From Streptomyces sp. NRRL S-350 (GTDB taxonomy: Bacteria; Actinomycetota; Actinomycetes; Streptomycetales; Streptomycetaceae), in contig NZ_JOHO01000003.1 of NCBI RefSeq assembly GCF_000719705.1, positions 272,115 through 336,114 on the forward strand: DNA of 64,000 nt. The letters run 5' to 3'. The translations under genes were made by a program, and so were the position numbers. Below the pieces are notes generated by a model. That model worked only from the letters and a program-made list of their open reading frames with translations, did not search any database and was not told the origin of the DNA. Every line of letters begins with the position of its first letter. Positions within the stretch are counted from its first letter, which is position 1. This document shows positions 30,736-39,343 of the stretch, piece by piece.

Positions 30736-32583
30736 ATGGGCGTGCAGGACGGGCCGGAGGCGGTCAAGGCGGAGCGGTTGCTGGCCGGGCGGTACGAGCT
30801 CGGCGAGCGGCTCGGCCGGGGCGGCATGGGCACCGTCTGGCGGGCCTGGGACCGGATGCTGGACCGCGAGGTCGCGGTCAAGGAGCTGACCGTCAACCAC
30901 CTGCCCGAGGAGGACCGGCAGATCCTGCACACCCGGATGAAGCGCGAGGCCAGCGCGGCCGCGCGGATCAAGCACCCCGGCGTGATCACCGTGCACGACG
31001 TGCTGGAGCAGGACGGCCGGCCGTGGATCGTGATGGAACTCGTCGACGGCCGCTCGCTGGCCGACGTGATCAGGCAGGACGGCACCCTGCAGCCGCGCGC
31101 CGCCGCCGAGGTCGGCAGCCAGGTGCTCGCCGCGCTGCACCGCGGCCACCAACTGGGCGTGCTGCACCGGGACGTGAAACCGGCCAACGTGCTGCTGGAG
31201 CGCGGCACCGGGCGGGTGGTGCTGCTGGACTTCGGCATCGCGAAGTACGAGGGCTCGACGGAGCTGACGCGCCCCGGTGACCTGGTCGGCTCGCCGGACT
31301 ACCTGGCGCCGGAGCGCGCCCAGGGCGAGCGGCCCGGGCCGGCCTCGGACCTCTGGGGGCTCGGCGCGACGCTGTACGCGGCGGTCGAGGGCCAGTCGCC
31401 GTTCCGCCGGGACTCGCCGATCAGCACGCTGGCCGCGGTGGTGGACGAGCCGCTGCCGGAGTCGCGCCGGGCCGGGCCGCTCGGGCCGGTGCTGGCCGCG
31501 CTGATGGCCAAGGACCCGGACGAGCGGCCGACCGCCGACGAGGCGGCCCGGATGCTGGCCGAGGTGCAGGCCGGGCACACGATGGGCTTCAAGTCCGTGG
31601 TGGCGATGCGCGTGCCCACCCAGTCGGTGCCGGTGGTGGACCGCAGCGAGGGCCGGACGGAGGGCGCCGCGGAGCAGGTCGAGGGCTCCGAGGGGCCGAC
31701 CGAGCCCCAGGCGGCCCAGGCCGCCCCCGCCACCTCCGCCACCCCTGTCACTGCTGTCACCCAAGCGGCCTCGGCGGGCCAGGCCACCCCGGCGACCCCG
31801 GTCACCCCGGCCACGCCCGTCGCCCCGGTCGCCCCGGTGGTCCAGGACACCGCCGGGGGCGCCCTGGCCGCCGCACATGCGCACACCGGCCAGGTCACGC
31901 CGGTGGCGCACTCCGTCACGCCCGCGCGCGGGCCGGCCAAGCGCCGCAACACCGCGAAGTTCGTCGCCGTCGCGGTGGCCGTCGGCCTGCTGGCTGCCGC
32001 CGGGACCTTCCTCGCCACCCGGCTGGTGGTGGGCGGCTCCGGTGAATCGACGCCGACCGGGCCGACCGACGCGGCCGAGTCGACCGGACCCGAGCCCACC
32101 GGCGGCGTCAGCCCCTCGGCGCCCCCGCCCGGCGGCTACCACTGGGTCGACGACCCGGCCGGCTTCCGCTTCCCGCTGCCGGACGGCACCCCGGCCTGGC
32201 AGCGCATCAGCACCGCGGACAACCAGATCTACTACAGCCCCGACGGCAAGGTGCACTACCTGCAGTTCGCCGTCACCGTCGGCCAGTCGGTCAAGCCGCT
32301 GGAGCACCTGCGGCAGATGGAGACCAGCGTCTCCAAGTCGTTGAAGGAGTACAAGCAGCACCGGATGGCCAGTGCCGCGGTGAACAGCCACGAGGCGGCC
32401 GTCTGGGAGTTCAGCTACGCCGCCCAGGGCGGGGGCCGGCGCCGCGCGATCGAGGCCGAGTTCATCGACGAGGACGGCACCAGCTACGCGATCTACTCGT
32501 CCAGCCCGGAGAAGGGCAACGAGTGGAACGAGGCCGAGCAGCGGTTCAACGCGGTGCTCAACCACTTCACGCCGACCCGCTGA
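30736..32583 (+). CDS. PknB-type transmembrane Ser/Thr protein kinase (copy 2)
   Basis: A 615-residue kinase with the layout of copy 1. Catalytic residues are intact: LGRGGMG loop, Lys49, HRDVKPAN (144-151) and DFG (165-167), with SPDYLAPERAQGE as activation segment end. The linker contains a Thr/Pro/Ala run (ATPATPVTPATPVAPVAPV), then a membrane span KFVAVAVAVGLLAAAGTFLA and an extracellular domain GGYHWVDDPAGFRFPLPDG of about 145 residues, similar to that of copy 1. The ATG at 30736 follows GGGGGAGG by six bases; the in-frame GTG at 30718 is less likely. Confidence 0.92.
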   Translation: MGVQDGPEAVKAERLLAGRYELGERLGRGGMGTVWRAWDRMLDREVAVKELTVNHLPEEDRQILHTRMKREASAAARIKHPGVITVHDVLEQDGRPWIVMELVDGRSLADVIRQDGTLQPRAAAEVGSQVLAALHRGHQLGVLHRDVKPANVLLERGTGRVVLLDFGIAKYEGSTELTRPGDLVGSPDYLAPERAQGERPGPASDLWGLGATLYAAVEGQSPFRRDSPISTLAAVVDEPLPESRRAGPLGPVLAALMAKDPDERPTADEAARMLAEVQAGHTMGFKSVVAMRVPTQSVPVVDRSEGRTEGAAEQVEGSEGPTEPQAAQAAPATSATPVTAVTQAASAGQATPATPVTPATPVAPVAPVVQDTAGGALAAAHAHTGQVTPVAHSVTPARGPAKRRNTAKFVAVAVAVGLLAAAGTFLATRLVVGGSGESTPTGPTDAAESTGPEPTGGVSPSAPPPGGYHWVDDPAGFRFPLPDGTPAWQRISTADNQIYYSPDGKVHYLQFAVTVGQSVKPLEHLRQMETSVSKSLKEYKQHRMASAAVNSHEAAVWEFSYAAQGGGRRRAIEAEFIDEDGTSYAIYSSSPEKGNEWNEAEQRFNAVLNHFTPTR

Positions 32584-32684
32584 CGGCGGCGCCCCGGACC
32601 GGGGCACGCGGGCGGGGTGCCCGCTTTGGCCCGACTGCGGCAGATTCTTGTTACCGACGGGTACCGGACCGGCCCGCGAACGCC

Positions 32685-32690
32685 TAGGCT
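32685..32690 (+). promoter_or_regulatory. -10 box of the semialdehyde dehydrogenase gene, probably leaderless
   Basis: TAGGCT ends seven bases before the ATG at 32698 with no ribosome-binding site between. Confidence 0.35.
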
Positions 32691-32697
32691 GCGCCGT

Positions 32698-34329
32698 ATG
32701 TCGGACCTCACAGCAGATGCAGTGGCCACCGAACGCCCCGGCGCCGGCAACCCGGCGGCCCCCGGCGGCGGCCGGACCGTCGCGGCGGCCGTCCCGGCGG
32801 CCCTGGTCGCCCGGCTGGCCTCCGGCGTCACCGCCGCCGGCGATCCCGACCTCGTGGAGACCGTCGCCCCGCTGACCGGCGAGCGGCTGGCCGGCCTGCC
32901 GCAGTCCACCCCGGCCGACGTCGAGGTCGCGTTCCAGCTGGCCCGCCGCGCCCAGTCGGCCTGGGCCGCGCTGCCGGTGCGCCGCCGCGCCGCCGTACTG
33001 CTGCGCTTCCACGACCTGCTGCTCAGGCGGCAGGACGAGGTGCTGGACCTGATCCAGGCGGAGACCGGCAAGGCCCGACTGCACGCCTTCGAGGAGGTGC
33101 TGGCCGTCGCCATGGCCGCGCGGCACTACGGGCGGGCCGCGCACACGTACCTCAAGGACAAGCGGCGCGGCGGCGCGCTGCCGGTGCTCACCCACACCGT
33201 CGAGGCCCGCCGCCCCAAGGGCGTGATCGGCCACATCTCGCCCTGGAACTACCCGCTGGAACTGTCCGTCGGCGACGCCCTGCCCGCCTTCGCGGCCGGC
33301 AACGCGGTCGTCAACAAGCCCGACACCCAGACCGCGCTGACCGCGCTGTGGGCCCGCGAGCTGCTGGTCGAGGCCGGGCTCCCCGCCGACCTGTGGCAGG
33401 TCGTGATCGGCGACGGCCCGGTGATCGGCCCCGCCGTGGTGGAGCACGCCGACTACGTCTCGTTCACCGGCTCCACCCGCACCGGCCGCGACGTCGCCCA
33501 GCGCGCCGCCGCCCGGCTGGTCGGCGCCTCGCTCGAACTCGGCGGCAAGAACGCCATGCTGGTGCTCTCCGACGCAGACCTCGACGCCGCCGCCGCGGGC
33601 GCCGTCCGGGCCTGCTTCTCCTCCGCCGGGCAGCTGTGCATCTCGATCGAGCGGCTGCTGGTGCACCGCTCGGTGGCCGACGAGTTCCTGGAGCGCTTCG
33701 CCGCCCGCACCCGGGCCCTGCGCCTCGGCGGCGGCCTCGCGTACGGCGCGGACATGGGCTCGCTGGTCTCCGTCCGCCAGCTGGAGACCACCACCCGGCA
33801 CGTGGAGGAGGCGGTCAAGGCGGGCGCCGTCGTGGTGGCCGGCGGCCGCGCCCGGCCGGATCTCGGGCCGTTCTTCTTCGAGCCGACCATCCTCGACGGC
33901 GTCACCCCGGAGATGGCGGTCTGCGCCGAGGAGACCTTCGGCCCGGTCGTCTCCGTCTACCGCTTCGACACCGACGAGGAGGCGGTGGCCGCCGCCAACT
34001 CCACGCCGTACGGCCTGAACTCCAGCGTCTGGACCGGGGACCGGCGGCGCGGCCGGGCGGTCGCGGCGCGGCTGCGCACCGGGACGGTCAACGTCAACGA
34101 GGCCTACGCGGCCGCGTACGGCTCGGTCGGTTCGCCGATGGGCGGCATGGGCGACTCCGGGCTGGGCCGGCGGCACGGCGCCGAGGGCATCCTGCGCTTC
34201 ACCGAGGCGCAGACCATCGCGACCCAGCGGCTGATGCCGATCGCGCCGTCGTTCGGCCTGGACGACAAGCAGTTCGCCGCCGTGATGACCGGCGGGCTGC
34301 GCGCGCTCAAGGCGCTGCGCCTCCGGTAG
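32698..34329 (+). CDS. gabD2: succinate-semialdehyde dehydrogenase (NADP-type aldehyde dehydrogenase)
   Basis: An aldehyde dehydrogenase of 543 residues, closest in pattern to actinobacterial GabD2, which oxidises succinic semialdehyde to succinate. The N terminus has a 35-residue extension. Family residues are present: ISPWNYPLE, FTGSTRTGRDVA (coenzyme loop), the general base Glu280 in LELGGKNAM and the nucleophile Cys314 in AGQLCISIERL, and EETFGPVVSVYRFD. It would feed the GABA-shunt product into the TCA cycle, whose succinyl-CoA step (sucCD) is 26 kb away. Confidence 0.88.
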   Translation: MSDLTADAVATERPGAGNPAAPGGGRTVAAAVPAALVARLASGVTAAGDPDLVETVAPLTGERLAGLPQSTPADVEVAFQLARRAQSAWAALPVRRRAAVLLRFHDLLLRRQDEVLDLIQAETGKARLHAFEEVLAVAMAARHYGRAAHTYLKDKRRGGALPVLTHTVEARRPKGVIGHISPWNYPLELSVGDALPAFAAGNAVVNKPDTQTALTALWARELLVEAGLPADLWQVVIGDGPVIGPAVVEHADYVSFTGSTRTGRDVAQRAAARLVGASLELGGKNAMLVLSDADLDAAAAGAVRACFSSAGQLCISIERLLVHRSVADEFLERFAARTRALRLGGGLAYGADMGSLVSVRQLETTTRHVEEAVKAGAVVVAGGRARPDLGPFFFEPTILDGVTPEMAVCAEETFGPVVSVYRFDTDEEAVAAANSTPYGLNSSVWTGDRRRGRAVAARLRTGTVNVNEAYAAAYGSVGSPMGGMGDSGLGRRHGAEGILRFTEAQTIATQRLMPIAPSFGLDDKQFAAVMTGGLRALKALRLR

Positions 34330-34412
34330 ACCGCGGGCGCCGGGCGGGCGCCGGCGGCAGCGGGGCCCGGCCTCGTACGGGGCCGGCGCGCGGCTGCCTC
34401 GGACGGCTTCAT

Positions 34413-34493
34413 CCCGTTCGTCCTGTTCGTCCCGTTCGTTGCGTTATCCCGTTCAGACCGTTCAGACCGTTCAGACCGTTCAGACCGTTCATC
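34413..34493 (+). repeat. nine tandem 9-bp units upstream of the GMC oxidoreductase gene
   Basis: The whole stretch keeps a 9-base period: CCCGTTCGT, CCTGTTCGT, CCCGTTCGT, TGCGTTATC, then four exact CCGTTCAGA units and CCGTTCATC. It ends 21 bases before the ATG at 34515, immediately before the ribosome-binding site. Confidence 0.95.
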
Positions 34494-34514
34494 CCGGCGA
34501 AGGAGCAGTGGCAG

Positions 34515-36320
34515 ATGGTGGAGTCCGGCGGTGCGGCGGAGTTCGACTACGACGTGGTCGTGGTCGGCTCCGGCTTCGGCGGTTCGGTCGCGGCGCTGCG
34601 GCTGACCGAGAAGGGCTACCGGGTTGCCGTCCTGGAGGCCGGGCGGCGCTTCGACCGGGAGGAGCTGCCCAGGAACTCCTGGGACCTGCCGAACTACCTG
34701 TGGGCGCCGCGGCTCGGGCTGTACGGCATCCAGCGGATCCACCTGCTGGCCAACGTGCTGATCCTGGCAGGCGCCGGGGTCGGCGGCGGCTCGCTGAACT
34801 ACGCCAACACCCTGTACGTGCCGCCGAAGGCCTTCTTCGAGGACCGCCAGTGGCGCCACATCACCGACTGGCAGGAGGAGTTGGCGCCGTTCTACGACCA
34901 GGCGCAGCGGATGCTCGGGGTCCGGCTCAACCCGACCGTCACCCCCTCCGACGTCCACCTCAAGGCGGCGGCCGAGCGCATGGGCGTCGCCGACACCTTC
35001 CACATGGCGCCGGTCGGGGTGTTCTTCGGCGACGGCAAGGACACCGACGGGACGGCCGAGGCGGCGCCCGGGGAGGAGGTCGCCGACCCGTACTTCGGTG
35101 GCGCCGGTCCGGCCCGCAAGGCCTGCGTGGAGTGCGGCGAGTGCATGACCGGCTGCCGGCACGGCGCCAAGAACATGCTCACGGAGAACTACCTGTACCT
35201 GGCCGAGCGGGGCGGCGCGGAGATCCACCCGCTCACCACGGTGGCCCGGATCCGGGAGCACACCGGCGCGGCCGGAAGCAGCGGCTTCGCCGTCGACGTG
35301 CGCCGCACCGACTCCCGCTCCAGGACGGACCGGGTGAAGGCGGGCGCACGGACCATCACCGCCGCCCGGGTCGTCGTCGCCGCCGGTACGTACGGCACCC
35401 AGTCGTTGCTGCACCGGATGCGCGCCGCCGGGCACCTGCCCCGGATTTCCGCCCGGCTCGGCGAGCTGACCCGCACCAACTCCGAGGCGCTGGTGGGCGC
35501 GCAGACCACCGACCGGCGCTACGGCACGAAGGCGGACTTCACCAAGGGCGTCGCGATCACCTCCTCGATCCACCCGGACGCCAACACCCACATCGAGCCG
35601 GTCCGCTACGGCAAGGGCTCGAACGCGATGGGTGCGCTGTCCGTCGCGCAGGTCAAGGGCGGTGGACGGGCTCCGCGCTGGCTGCGCTACCTGGGCAACT
35701 CGGTGCTCCACCCGGTGACCTTCGCCCGCTCGATGAACCAGCACCGCTGGTCCGAGAAGACGATCATCGGCCTGGTGATGCAGTCGCTGGACAACTCGAT
35801 CACCGTCTCGCTGACGAAGGGCCCGCTCGGCAAGGACCGGCTCACCTCCACCCAGGGCCACGGCGCCCCCAACCCGACCTGGATCCCCGCCGCCGAGCAG
35901 GGCGCCCAGGCGCTCGCCGACGAGATCAACGGCTTCGCCGGCAGCTCCGCCGGCGAGATCTTCGACATCCCGATGACCGCGCACTTCCTCGGCGGCTGCC
36001 CGATCGGCGACGCCCCCGAGACCGGCGTGGTCGACCCGTACCACCGGCTGTACGGCCACCCCGGGATCAGCGTGGTGGACGGCGCGGCCGTCTCCGCCAA
36101 CCTCGGCGTCAACCCCTCGCTGACCATCACCGCGCAGGCCGAACGCGCCCTGTCGATGTGGCCGAACAAGGGAGAGGCGGACCCGCGCCCGGCCCAGGGC
36201 GAGGCGTACCGGCGGGTCACCCCGGTGGCGCCGGTACGGCCCGCCGTGCCGGAGGGCGCGTTCGGTGCGCTGCGGCTGCCGCTGCTGCCCGTCCCGGAGG
36301 TCCCGAAGAAGCGCGGCTGA
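34515..36320 (+). CDS. GMC-family FAD oxidoreductase, ChoD-like
   Basis: A 601-residue FAD enzyme of the glucose-methanol-choline family, most like actinobacterial ChoD proteins annotated as cholesterol oxidases. The FAD dinucleotide loop is VVVGSGFGGSVAALRL (Gly18, 20, 23), with VLEAGRRFDREE after it and the second FAD motif GAGVGGGSLNYANTL. The C-terminal signature HFLGGCPIGDAPETGVVD and NPSLTITAQAER is complete. A four-Cys cluster (Cys204, 207, 210 and 214, in CVECGECMTGC) recalls a ferredoxin-type Fe-S ligand set. No signal peptide. AAGGAG precedes the ATG by nine bases. The substrate is not known. Confidence 0.87.
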   Translation: MVESGGAAEFDYDVVVVGSGFGGSVAALRLTEKGYRVAVLEAGRRFDREELPRNSWDLPNYLWAPRLGLYGIQRIHLLANVLILAGAGVGGGSLNYANTLYVPPKAFFEDRQWRHITDWQEELAPFYDQAQRMLGVRLNPTVTPSDVHLKAAAERMGVADTFHMAPVGVFFGDGKDTDGTAEAAPGEEVADPYFGGAGPARKACVECGECMTGCRHGAKNMLTENYLYLAERGGAEIHPLTTVARIREHTGAAGSSGFAVDVRRTDSRSRTDRVKAGARTITAARVVVAAGTYGTQSLLHRMRAAGHLPRISARLGELTRTNSEALVGAQTTDRRYGTKADFTKGVAITSSIHPDANTHIEPVRYGKGSNAMGALSVAQVKGGGRAPRWLRYLGNSVLHPVTFARSMNQHRWSEKTIIGLVMQSLDNSITVSLTKGPLGKDRLTSTQGHGAPNPTWIPAAEQGAQALADEINGFAGSSAGEIFDIPMTAHFLGGCPIGDAPETGVVDPYHRLYGHPGISVVDGAAVSANLGVNPSLTITAQAERALSMWPNKGEADPRPAQGEAYRRVTPVAPVRPAVPEGAFGALRLPLLPVPEVPKKRG

Positions 36321-36441
36321 ACCCCGTCCGGCGGGCCGATCCGCCTGCCGGGGAAGCCGGTTGACAGCCGTTCGGGTCCGATGGGATAAACGGGCTCCCT
36401 GGGGCGACCCCGGGACTCGTCGAGCGGGGGGAAAGCAGTCC

Positions 36442-38265
36442 ATGGCCAACTGCGCATCGTGCGGGGCGACTTCGGTGGAGGGGGCGTCCGCCTGCGGTGC
36501 GTGCGGGCGGCCGTTCGCACCGCCCCCGCCGACCGCCGCACCGCCCCCGCCGACCGCCGCGCTGCCTGTGGTGCCTGCCGCGCCTGCCGGGCCCGCTGCG
36601 CCTGCCGTGCCGCCCGCCCCGGGGTACGCGCCGCCCCCGCCGTCCGGCCCGCCCGGTCCTCCCGCGACAGGCAGTTGGGGTGCGGGGAGGCCGTACGACG
36701 GGCAGCCGCCCGTCCAGCGCCTGCTGGCGGGGCCCGACTGGCGCCCCGCCTTCAAGGCGGCCCTCGCGCCGACCGCCGTGCTCCTGCTGGCCGCGCTGAT
36801 CGCCGCCATCCCCGGCGACTACCAGTACGAGTACCGGTTCCGCTCGCCCGACTTCGGCAGCCGCTTCGGCGCGATGCTGTCGATGGCGCTGAGCGCGCTC
36901 GGCGCGCCGTTCAAGCTCGGCTACCAGAGCCCGCTCAGCGGCGGCCGCGCCGAGCGGATGGACTTCGTCTTCCGGGTGGCGCCGATGACCGTCACCGTCC
37001 TGTGGTGCCTGGCCCTCTGGTACGCCCTGCGGGCCGGGCTGCGCCGGCGCAAGGCGGTGACGGGCCAGCTGACCCGGAGCCAGGCCGCGGGGGAGGCGCT
37101 GCGCACCGCCTTGGTCCTCGCCGGGGTGACGACGGTGATCTGGGCGGTCGGCGGGACGACCCAGCAGCCTCGGGACAGCTTCGACGTCCCCGACTACCCG
37201 GGCACCGGCCAGGACCTGTCCAGGCCGGTGATCACCGCGGGCTCCGGCTGGCTGGAGGCGGTCGGCTGGACCGTGCTGCTGGCCGGCTCGCTCGCGTTCG
37301 CGGTCTACGGCACCGACGCGCTTCGCTGGGCCGCCTGGCGCAGCCGGTCGGTGCGCGGCTGGGCGGTCGCCGCGCTGACCGCGGGCCGGGCGCTGGGGGT
37401 GTCGGTGGGCCTGTCCTCGCTGGCGGGTTTCGTGCTGGTCGCCGCGAACAGCAGCGGTGGGGCGGAGACCGGGGTGTCGCTGGCCTTCCTGCCCAACCTC
37501 GGCCTCAACCTGCTCGGCTTCGGCTCGGGCGCGACTTTCCGGGCCCACAGCGGCACGACCGGCGGCGAGACCTCCTGGCGCGACCGCGGCGAGGACCTGG
37601 ACCTCTCCTTCTTCGACCTGCACGACGAGGTGTCCGCCGACTGGCGCTGGGCGGCCCTGCTGGCGCTCTTCGCGGCGGCCGTGCTCGGCTGGACGGCGTA
37701 CCGGCGGCAGCTGGACGCGGCCGACCGGCTGCGCCTGGCGGCGGTGTACGCCGTGGCGCTCACCGGGCTGATGGCGGTGGCCGGGGCGACGATGACCCGA
37801 TCCTCCGGCATGGCGGGCTGGAGCCGGACCTCCGACCTGGAGGTGTCCCAGGAGAACGCGGTCGGGCTGACCTTCCTCACCGTCCTCGCGGCCAACGCGG
37901 TCTGGGCGGTGGTCGGCGCGCTGCTGGTGCCGCCGCTGCTGGCGGCCGCCCGCGGCGGCGGCGCGGGCGCTCCGTACGCCGGGGCGCCGTACGGGCCGAC
38001 ACCGCCGCCCCCGATGCCGACACCGACACCGGCACCGTCGACGGCGCGGACGCCGCACGGCGCCCCGGTGCCCGGGGTGCCGGCGCAGGGCGCCCCGGCG
38101 GACGACGCGCCGCCCGCCCTCGGGGCCGGGAGCGGGGTGAGCGAGGTGCTCGGCTCGGACGAGGCGCCGCCCGCCTCCGCCGCCGCACCGCCGGCTCCCG
38201 CCGAGGCACCGCGGCCCGCCGCCGAGGCGCCGGTGGACCCGAGCGTCTGGCGCGAGCACCCCTGA
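36442..38265 (+). CDS. zinc-ribbon multi-pass membrane protein
   Basis: Unrecognised function. The 607 residues begin with a zinc ribbon (Cys4, 7, 18, 21; CxxC-N10-CxxC), a Pro-rich segment to about 80, then some eight or nine membrane spans between about 110 and 510 (for example AVLLLAALIAAIPGDY, VTVLWCLALWYALRAGL, LALFAAAVLGWTAYRR, AANAVWAVVGALLVPPLL) with extracytoplasmic loops, and end with a 100-residue Pro/Ala-rich tail. GGGGGGAAAG lies before the ATG. Such proteins are common as streptomycete hypotheticals; the zinc ribbon may bind a partner on the inner face. Confidence 0.8.
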   Translation: MANCASCGATSVEGASACGACGRPFAPPPPTAAPPPPTAALPVVPAAPAGPAAPAVPPAPGYAPPPPSGPPGPPATGSWGAGRPYDGQPPVQRLLAGPDWRPAFKAALAPTAVLLLAALIAAIPGDYQYEYRFRSPDFGSRFGAMLSMALSALGAPFKLGYQSPLSGGRAERMDFVFRVAPMTVTVLWCLALWYALRAGLRRRKAVTGQLTRSQAAGEALRTALVLAGVTTVIWAVGGTTQQPRDSFDVPDYPGTGQDLSRPVITAGSGWLEAVGWTVLLAGSLAFAVYGTDALRWAAWRSRSVRGWAVAALTAGRALGVSVGLSSLAGFVLVAANSSGGAETGVSLAFLPNLGLNLLGFGSGATFRAHSGTTGGETSWRDRGEDLDLSFFDLHDEVSADWRWAALLALFAAAVLGWTAYRRQLDAADRLRLAAVYAVALTGLMAVAGATMTRSSGMAGWSRTSDLEVSQENAVGLTFLTVLAANAVWAVVGALLVPPLLAAARGGGAGAPYAGAPYGPTPPPPMPTPTPAPSTARTPHGAPVPGVPAQGAPADDAPPALGAGSGVSEVLGSDEAPPASAAAPPAPAEAPRPAAEAPVDPSVWREHP

Positions 38266-38328
38266 ACCGCCCCGGCGCGGGGCGCCGAAGCGGGAAGCGG
38301 CGGCGGAAGCGGCAGAGCCCGGAAAGGG

Positions 38329-38360
38329 CAAAGGGCCCCGCGGGGGAACGGGGCCCTTTG
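38329..38360 (+). terminator. terminator of the zinc-ribbon membrane protein gene
   Basis: A perfect 12-bp stem (38329-38340 with 38349-38360) with an 8-base loop, followed by TCG. Confidence 0.85.
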
Positions 38361-38365
38361 TCGCT

Positions 38366-39343
38366 CAGCACTCGGCGTCAGGGCCGCGCCGGTGCTGGGG
38401 GTGACGGCGCCGGGGGAGGAGCGCCGTCGTGTCGGTTGGCTTCCGGAGGCGCCCCGGCGGCTCCGGCGCGGGTGGCCGGCGGCGCGGGGTGCGCGGGCCC
38501 GTTGCGCGGTGGTCGGCGGCTGGGGCTGCGCCGTCCCTCCGCTCACGGAGCGTGAAGTGAAAACCGCTGTCGCCTCCCTCTGCGGCGACGGCGGAGCATT
38601 GGGGCCGACCCTTCGCGGCGAGCCGTCGGGCCGCCGGAAGAACCGCTTACAACGAGCATCGTGCTGGACGGAGGGCTCGCTCTGCAACCGGTTCGGCACA
38701 GTTCGGCACAGTCCATTTACGGTCGGCCCGGCCGCCGATGATCACGGTGAGTAGTGGTGCATCCGGTGCGGCGCACGGGGACGCGCGTAGCGGCGCGGGA
38801 CGGACGGGCCGGTGCGCCCGGGTGCGCCCCGGCGCGGGCCGGCGTGAGTCGGGCGGCCTGGGCGGGCCTGGGCGGGCCTGGGCCGCCGAGCGGGCCGGAG
38901 GGGGGACGGCCGGTCCCGGGCGTCCCCGGATTCCGGCCGTCCCACCTCTCGGCCCAGTCGCGGCCGGCTTCGCTGTCCCCTGCTCGTCGGCCGCTGCACC
39001 CGCGCACGGTCCCACGGAGCCGCGCCCCCGGCGGGGCCGGGCGGCGGCGCCACGTGCGCCGGTGGACTGGTGTGTAGCTCCACGCGTGGTCCTGCAGCCG
39101 TACGGCGGTGCCCCCGAGGGGGCCGGGGCGGCGCGTCTGGCGGACGCGGCGCGGCCGTACGGTCGTCAGAAGCAACGAACCGCGGCCCCGGCCGGTCACG
39201 GTCCTTTGGACGGGCAGACGAGTGAAACCGGACAGCCCGGTAGAATCGGTGTCCAGACACCCCACACCCGTCCCGCCGCCGCAGCCCCCCGCCGGGGAGG
39301 CGGTTCCGCGCGACACCTCGATACCGCTGCCGGAAGGCCGTCT
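38366..39343. other. 978-base region without a supported gene, upstream of guaA
   Basis: Open frames occur on both strands, but their translations are Arg/Pro/Gly-rich shadows without recognisable motifs or ribosome-binding sites. The stretch holds a tandem GTTCGGCACA pair near 38692-38711, a GGCGGGCCTG run near 38860-38880, and a TAGAAT at 39241-39246 that may be the guaA -10 box, giving a leader of about 95 bases. I see no tRNA or known riboswitch. Confidence 0.5.

Noticed and set aside
30694..34176. A 1160-codon open frame on the reverse strand over kinase 2 and the dehydrogenase gene
   Set aside because: It is a mirror of strongly biased third-position GC in the two real genes; its translation is His/Gly/Arg-rich without any domain.
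38392..38754. A possible 120-residue gene in the gap before guaA
   Set aside because: Its translation is Arg/Gly-rich with no motif, starts without a ribosome-binding site and shows no coding-like pattern.
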